Origin: Streptomyces sp. PH10-H1
GTDB lineage: Bacteria; Actinomycetota; Actinomycetes; Streptomycetales; Streptomycetaceae
Length of the DNA stretch: 64,000 nucleotides
Assembly: GCF_030063355.1 (NCBI RefSeq)
Contig: NZ_JASISZ010000008.1
Span: 91,826-155,825 of the forward strand
Direction: 5' to 3'
The notes beneath the pieces are model-generated. The model was not told the origin of the DNA. It saw only the letters and a program-made list of their open reading frames with translations, and ran no database searches. How positions within the stretch are numbered: the first letter of the stretch is position 1; the number at the start of each line of letters is the position of its first letter. The position numbers were made by a program, and so were the translations under genes. Shown one piece after another: positions 60,838 through 64,000 of the stretch.

Positions 60838-63243
60838 CTACCTGGACGGTGACGGAGACGGGGACGCTGAGCTCGAACCGGATGCCGAGGGCGTACTGGA
60901 CTGCGTACCGGATGGCGTACCGGACGGCGTACCGGGCGAACTCGGTTTCGGGGAGTTCGAGGGGCTACCGGACGTGCTCGGTGCGGACGATGTGCGTCCC
61001 GGTGCGGGTGACGTGTGGTTGTCGCTGCCCGGCGCCGACGAGGATCCGCCCGGCCTGCCCGACGTCGCGGGCTGACCGCCCGGGGAGGTCGGGGTGGCGG
61101 GCGGGGTGGTCTGGCCCGGCTTTGTGGCGCCGGTGGTCGGCTGGTCGGCGGGGAGGCCGGCGTTCGGGTCGTCCGGCTGGGCGGATTCGACCGGCTTCAC
61201 GTTGTTCGGGACGTTCCGGTTGTCGCTGCTGCCCGCCGAGGTGCCCAGGGTGACGATCGTGCCGACCACGGCGGCGAGGACGGCGCCCGCGCCCGCGGCG
61301 AGGAGATTGCGGCGGGGGTTGCCGAACGCGGCCCGGCGGGGGGAAGGGCCGGCTGCGGCGAGCCGCTTGCTGATGACCGTGACGGGTGGTTCGTAGGCGG
61401 TGCCGGACCCGGCGAGCAGCGCCGCGGGCAGCAGGGATGCGTCCGAGCCCGGGGTGGGTATCTCCACTCCGGCGACGGACGGGGGGCTGCTGGAGCGGTC
61501 GTTGACGAGCGCGAGGGTTCTGCGGCCCACCAGGGTGCCCTGGCGGTCGGCGAGCGCCCCGCGCAGGCCTATGGAGGCCTCCAGTTCGGCTCGCGCGCGG
61601 TCGAGGTTGCCGGTGCAGAGGGCGAGTACGCCCAACTCGTGATGGAAGTAGGCCTCTTCGGCCACTTCGCCGGCCAGCCGTGCCGACTCCTGGCCGATCC
61701 GCAGGGCCCGCTCCCAGGCGCTCCAATGCAGCGCGGCGGCGAACGCGGGGGCGGCGGTGCGGGCGAGGAGGACGGCCGAGTTGGGGTGCCCCGCGTCGCG
61801 GCAGGCGGCCATGGCGGCGAGGATCGCCTCGGCCTCGGAGGCCGTCCGCTGGGGGGCTACCGATGGGTGGTCGGCCCACCAGGCGTAGTGCTGGGCCGCG
61901 GCGAGTGACCGGGCCGCGGTGTCATCGGGCTCCGCGGCGAGCCCTACGGCCAGCTGCTGCCGTACGCCGGCGGCGAGCCGGTAGTGCGAGGCGACGGGGA
62001 CGGCGAGCCCGCAGGCGGCGATCTCGCCGAGCGCGGCGTCACCGTGGGTGTCGCCCACGAGGGCGGGCAGGTGCGAGGGGTGGGGGCAGTCGCCGTCGAG
62101 TGCGACGGCGAAGACCAGCGCCGTCTGGGCCGCTTCGCTCAGCCGGGACGCGAGGAGGTCGGCCGGTGCGGCGCTCTCCGCGAGCGAGGGCAGCGGTATG
62201 CGGCCGGCGGGCTCGGCGTCGAACGGGCCGCCGGACGAGACGTCCGAGGTCCAGACGGAGTCGTCCCACTCCGTCCCGGCCTCGACCGGGGTCCGCAGCA
62301 CGTCGCGCTGCCGCAGCAGGGCGCCGGCCTGGAAGAAGCGCAGCGGCAGCCCCTCGGACTCGAACCAGAGGTCGGCGGCCCAGGCCGCCTCTTCCTCGTC
62401 GAGGGGGCGCTCCACGACGCGCTCCAGGAGCTCAAGGCATGCCACCCGGGTGAGTCCGGGCAGGAAGACCTCTTCGATGAGCGAGTCGGACGCGGGGGCG
62501 GCGACGTCCGGGGTCGTGGTGATCAGGAAGGCGCACTCCGGTGCGGCGGCCAGCAGCTCCTCGAGCGCGGCGCCGCCGAATTCGAGGTCGTCGAGGACGA
62601 CGACCGCGCCCACGTCGCTCAGCAGTTCCAGCAGCCGCGGCCGGTCGGGGCGGTACCCGTCGGCCTCGTAGACCAGGCTGAACAGATCCTGCAGCAGGTC
62701 ACTGGTGGTGCGGCGGTAGCCGGACAGGCGCAGTACCCCGTCCGGCGCGAGATCGGCGCAGGCCGCGGCGACGACGTCGAGCAGCGAGCTGCGCCCGGCG
62801 CCCGAGGGTCCGGTGACGCGGACCGAGCGGCCGCGGGCGAGCAGCCGGATGAGCCGCTCGCGTTCCTCGTCCCGCTCCAGCAGGGGCAGTTCCGTTGCGC
62901 GGGGGCCCGGTGGCAGCTGCGGACGGCGGGCCACGGCCTGCCGCTCACGGTCCTGCGGGGTGCGGCGCACGGGTGTGCGCCGCTCCTCCGGCGGGCATTC
63001 CGCGACTTCGCTGCCGTCCACCGGGTTGACGGTGAGCAGGAAGTCGCCCGCGACCACCTGGACGACCCGGGCGGCGCTGGATCCGCCGGTGCCCGGCTCG
63101 GGCCACAGGGTCTCCCCGCCGAAGCCGGGGGAAGGGTCGCGCGGCTGGCGCGGCAGGCGCGCCAGCGCCACGGTGTCGCCGGCGGCTCCCGGATCGGGCT
63201 CGGGTGCCGCGAGATCGTCTGGTCGACCGGAGTGTGGGTCCAT
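60838..63243 (-). CDS. STAND-like ATPase with membrane segment and Ser/Pro tail
   Basis: 801 residues. A 110-residue lead, then a NACHT/NB-ARC-type ATPase (about 120-360) with Walker A GPSGAGRSS (145-153; Arg151 for Lys) and Walker B AVVVLDDLEF. Helical/TPR-like region (about 440-590) includes HHELGVLALCTGNLDRARAE. A single membrane segment (about 645-668, LLAAGAGAVLAAVVGTIVTL) precedes a 140-residue Ser/Thr/Pro/Gly-rich tail probably outside. The LxR/SARP-family relatives have this core without the tail. Role uncertain: signal integration at the envelope is inference. Confidence 0.75.
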   Translation of the reverse strand: MDPHSGRPDDLAAPEPDPGAAGDTVALARLPRQPRDPSPGFGGETLWPEPGTGGSSAARVVQVVAGDFLLTVNPVDGSEVAECPPEERRTPVRRTPQDRERQAVARRPQLPPGPRATELPLLERDEERERLIRLLARGRSVRVTGPSGAGRSSLLDVVAAACADLAPDGVLRLSGYRRTTSDLLQDLFSLVYEADGYRPDRPRLLELLSDVGAVVVLDDLEFGGAALEELLAAAPECAFLITTTPDVAAPASDSLIEEVFLPGLTRVACLELLERVVERPLDEEEAAWAADLWFESEGLPLRFFQAGALLRQRDVLRTPVEAGTEWDDSVWTSDVSSGGPFDAEPAGRIPLPSLAESAAPADLLASRLSEAAQTALVFAVALDGDCPHPSHLPALVGDTHGDAALGEIAACGLAVPVASHYRLAAGVRQQLAVGLAAEPDDTAARSLAAAQHYAWWADHPSVAPQRTASEAEAILAAMAACRDAGHPNSAVLLARTAAPAFAAALHWSAWERALRIGQESARLAGEVAEEAYFHHELGVLALCTGNLDRARAELEASIGLRGALADRQGTLVGRRTLALVNDRSSSPPSVAGVEIPTPGSDASLLPAALLAGSGTAYEPPVTVISKRLAAAGPSPRRAAFGNPRRNLLAAGAGAVLAAVVGTIVTLGTSAGSSDNRNVPNNVKPVESAQPDDPNAGLPADQPTTGATKPGQTTPPATPTSPGGQPATSGRPGGSSSAPGSDNHTSPAPGRTSSAPSTSGSPSNSPKPSSPGTPSGTPSGTQSSTPSASGSSSASPSPSPSR

Positions 63244-63413
63244 CGTTTCCGCCCCCCATATGCGTCGCGTACGGGGTCGTATCGGACCACCGTAAGTCCG
63301 CTGTCGGACTGGTCCGGTTCCCCTCCTCGGCCCGCCGCGTGGCGGGCCGGAAACCGAACTCTAAAGCCCCGGACAGTATTGCCGAAGGGCAGGGGCGCCG
63401 TGCTGCCCTTACA

Positions 63414-63713
63414 TCACCTTTCAGCCTCGATCGCCAGGATTCTGTGCAGTCGTGTGGCTACGAGCAGCCGCTGCATCTGGGGCGGGACGCCTCGCAGCAC
63501 GAGCCGTCGGTTGACCCGGCCGGCGCGGCGGTGCGCTCCCATGATCACGCCCAGACCCGCGGCGTCCCACGAATCCAGTGCTGTCAGGTCCAGCACAAGA
63601 TCGCCGCGACCGGAGTCCACGGCGGTATGCAGGACGGTGCGGGCGTCCGCCGCGCTGCGGACGTCGAGACGGCCTCCGACGACCAGCTCGGCGTGGTCGC
63701 CCTGGATATGCAT
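63414..63713 (-). CDS. STAS-domain anti-sigma-antagonist-like protein without phospho-Ser
   Basis: 99 residues. The STAS fold is clear: HAELVVGGRLDVRSAADA, DLVLDLTALDSWDAAGLGV and RRLVLRGVPPQMQRLL. The position equivalent to the phosphorylated Ser of SpoIIAA (DSSGLG) reads Asp50-Ala-Ala-Gly-Leu-Gly, so ordinary switch phosphorylation is not possible. ATG 63713 follows GGGAG; an upstream start would add 28 residues unlike STAS. Lies downstream of the STAND-like gene's promoter, same strand, 170 bases apart. Confidence 0.82.
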   Translation of the reverse strand: MHIQGDHAELVVGGRLDVRSAADARTVLHTAVDSGRGDLVLDLTALDSWDAAGLGVIMGAHRRAGRVNRRLVLRGVPPQMQRLLVATRLHRILAIEAER

Positions 63714-63931
63714 AAATCGCTCCCGGTGGAGTGATGGTGTGATGTGGTCCCCCCATGAGGGCCCCGATGGCTCACCACAACTGACGGTTCGTCGCATATA
63801 AACGTTGCCGTCTGTGAGCGAACCGATACCGAATTCACTCCTGGGAGTGAAGCGGCTTAGGGCTGGACAGGCCCTAGTGTCTCGTGATCCCGTTGGCGTT
63901 ACTTAATCTCGTGTGTCTCGTTGGTACTGGC

Positions 63932-64000
63932 ATGGAGCTCTCCGTGGAACAGGTCGCTGAGTTACGGGTGTTGGCGAGTAGTCGGAACGTGCCTGCGGAT
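63932..64000 (+). mobile_element. IS630-type transposase, N-terminal fragment cut by the window edge
   Basis: MELSVEQVAELRVLASSRNV is the opening HTH helix typical of IS630/Tc1-type transposases (ELS..E...L..LA.SR..P). Only 23 codons are in the window. The left end of the element probably lies near 63873-63900; the sequence TGTCTCGTGATCCCG repeats partly as TGTCTCGTTGG at 63914. Strong identification needs the rest of the gene. Confidence 0.6.

Overview
The window reads as a chromosomal segment of a Streptomyces-type actinomycete. GC is very high with strong third-position bias, GTG and ATGA/GTGA-coupled starts are frequent, and it carries the polar-growth coiled-coil pair Scy and FilP, the mismatch-specific nuclease NucS, a MsiK-style sugar ABC operon without its own ATPase, and DUF397/XRE-DUF5753 type regulators. 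From memory, the order pfkA-pta-ackA-pyk ... icmA ... meaB-thiolase-mce-scy-filp ... nucS ... STAS follows the S. coelicolor stretch running down from SCO5426 to SCO5386. That synteny was recalled, not computed. No rRNA, tRNA or CRISPR array was seen.

Layout. 0-4.5 kb: an XRE-type regulator, then a DctA-type C4-dicarboxylate symporter divergent from a CitA/CitB-type two-component system. 4.6-11.3 kb: a secreted GH18 chitinase, a carbohydrate ABC importer (lipoprotein plus two permeases), a LuxR-tailed protein with a degenerate kinase core, and a divergent NADPH:quinone-type oxidoreductase sharing a 28-bp inverted repeat with it. 11.4-17.8 kb: central carbon block pfkA, pta-ackA, pyk. 17.8-20.4 kb: envelope operon DUF6230-DUF6114-Ser/Pro-rich secreted protein. 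21-22.8 kb: thioredoxin-fold co-chaperone and a TetR regulator.

22.8-26 kb is a recombination scar. It holds a toxin tail joined to an antitoxin-like gene, a headless XRE-DUF5753 gene fused to a frameshifted Ala-rich repeat remnant, a headless response regulator, a short DUF397 protein and a Uma2-type nuclease.

26-47 kb: isobutyryl-CoA mutase large subunit with a perfect 24-bp palindrome upstream, a MarR, a sigma/anti-sigma/L,D-transpeptidase operon, MurJ, a FemX-like enzyme, an MFS pump with a divergent ArsR-type regulator, a TetR/DUF4166/SRPBCC operon with two matched operators, a DUF2127 protein followed by three AIM24 paralogues, a MarR, then meaB, acetyl-CoA acetyltransferase and methylmalonyl-CoA epimerase. 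icmA, meaB, thiolase and epimerase together suggest branched-chain and propionyl-type acyl-CoA handling.

47-58 kb: scy and filP (tip-organising scaffold), followed by two paralogous ABC-2 type exporter modules flanking a Kir-channel-like protein without a selectivity filter and an unrecognised protein. 57.7-64 kb: a small zinc-ligand protein, a luciferase-like monooxygenase, a hypothetical protein, nucS, a large STAND-like ATPase with an Arg Walker A, a STAS protein lacking the phosphorylatable Ser, and the start of an IS630-type transposase. A 58-bp palindromic repeat occurs twice, after the MarR gene (about 43.9 kb) and after nucS (about 60.7 kb), both between convergent genes.
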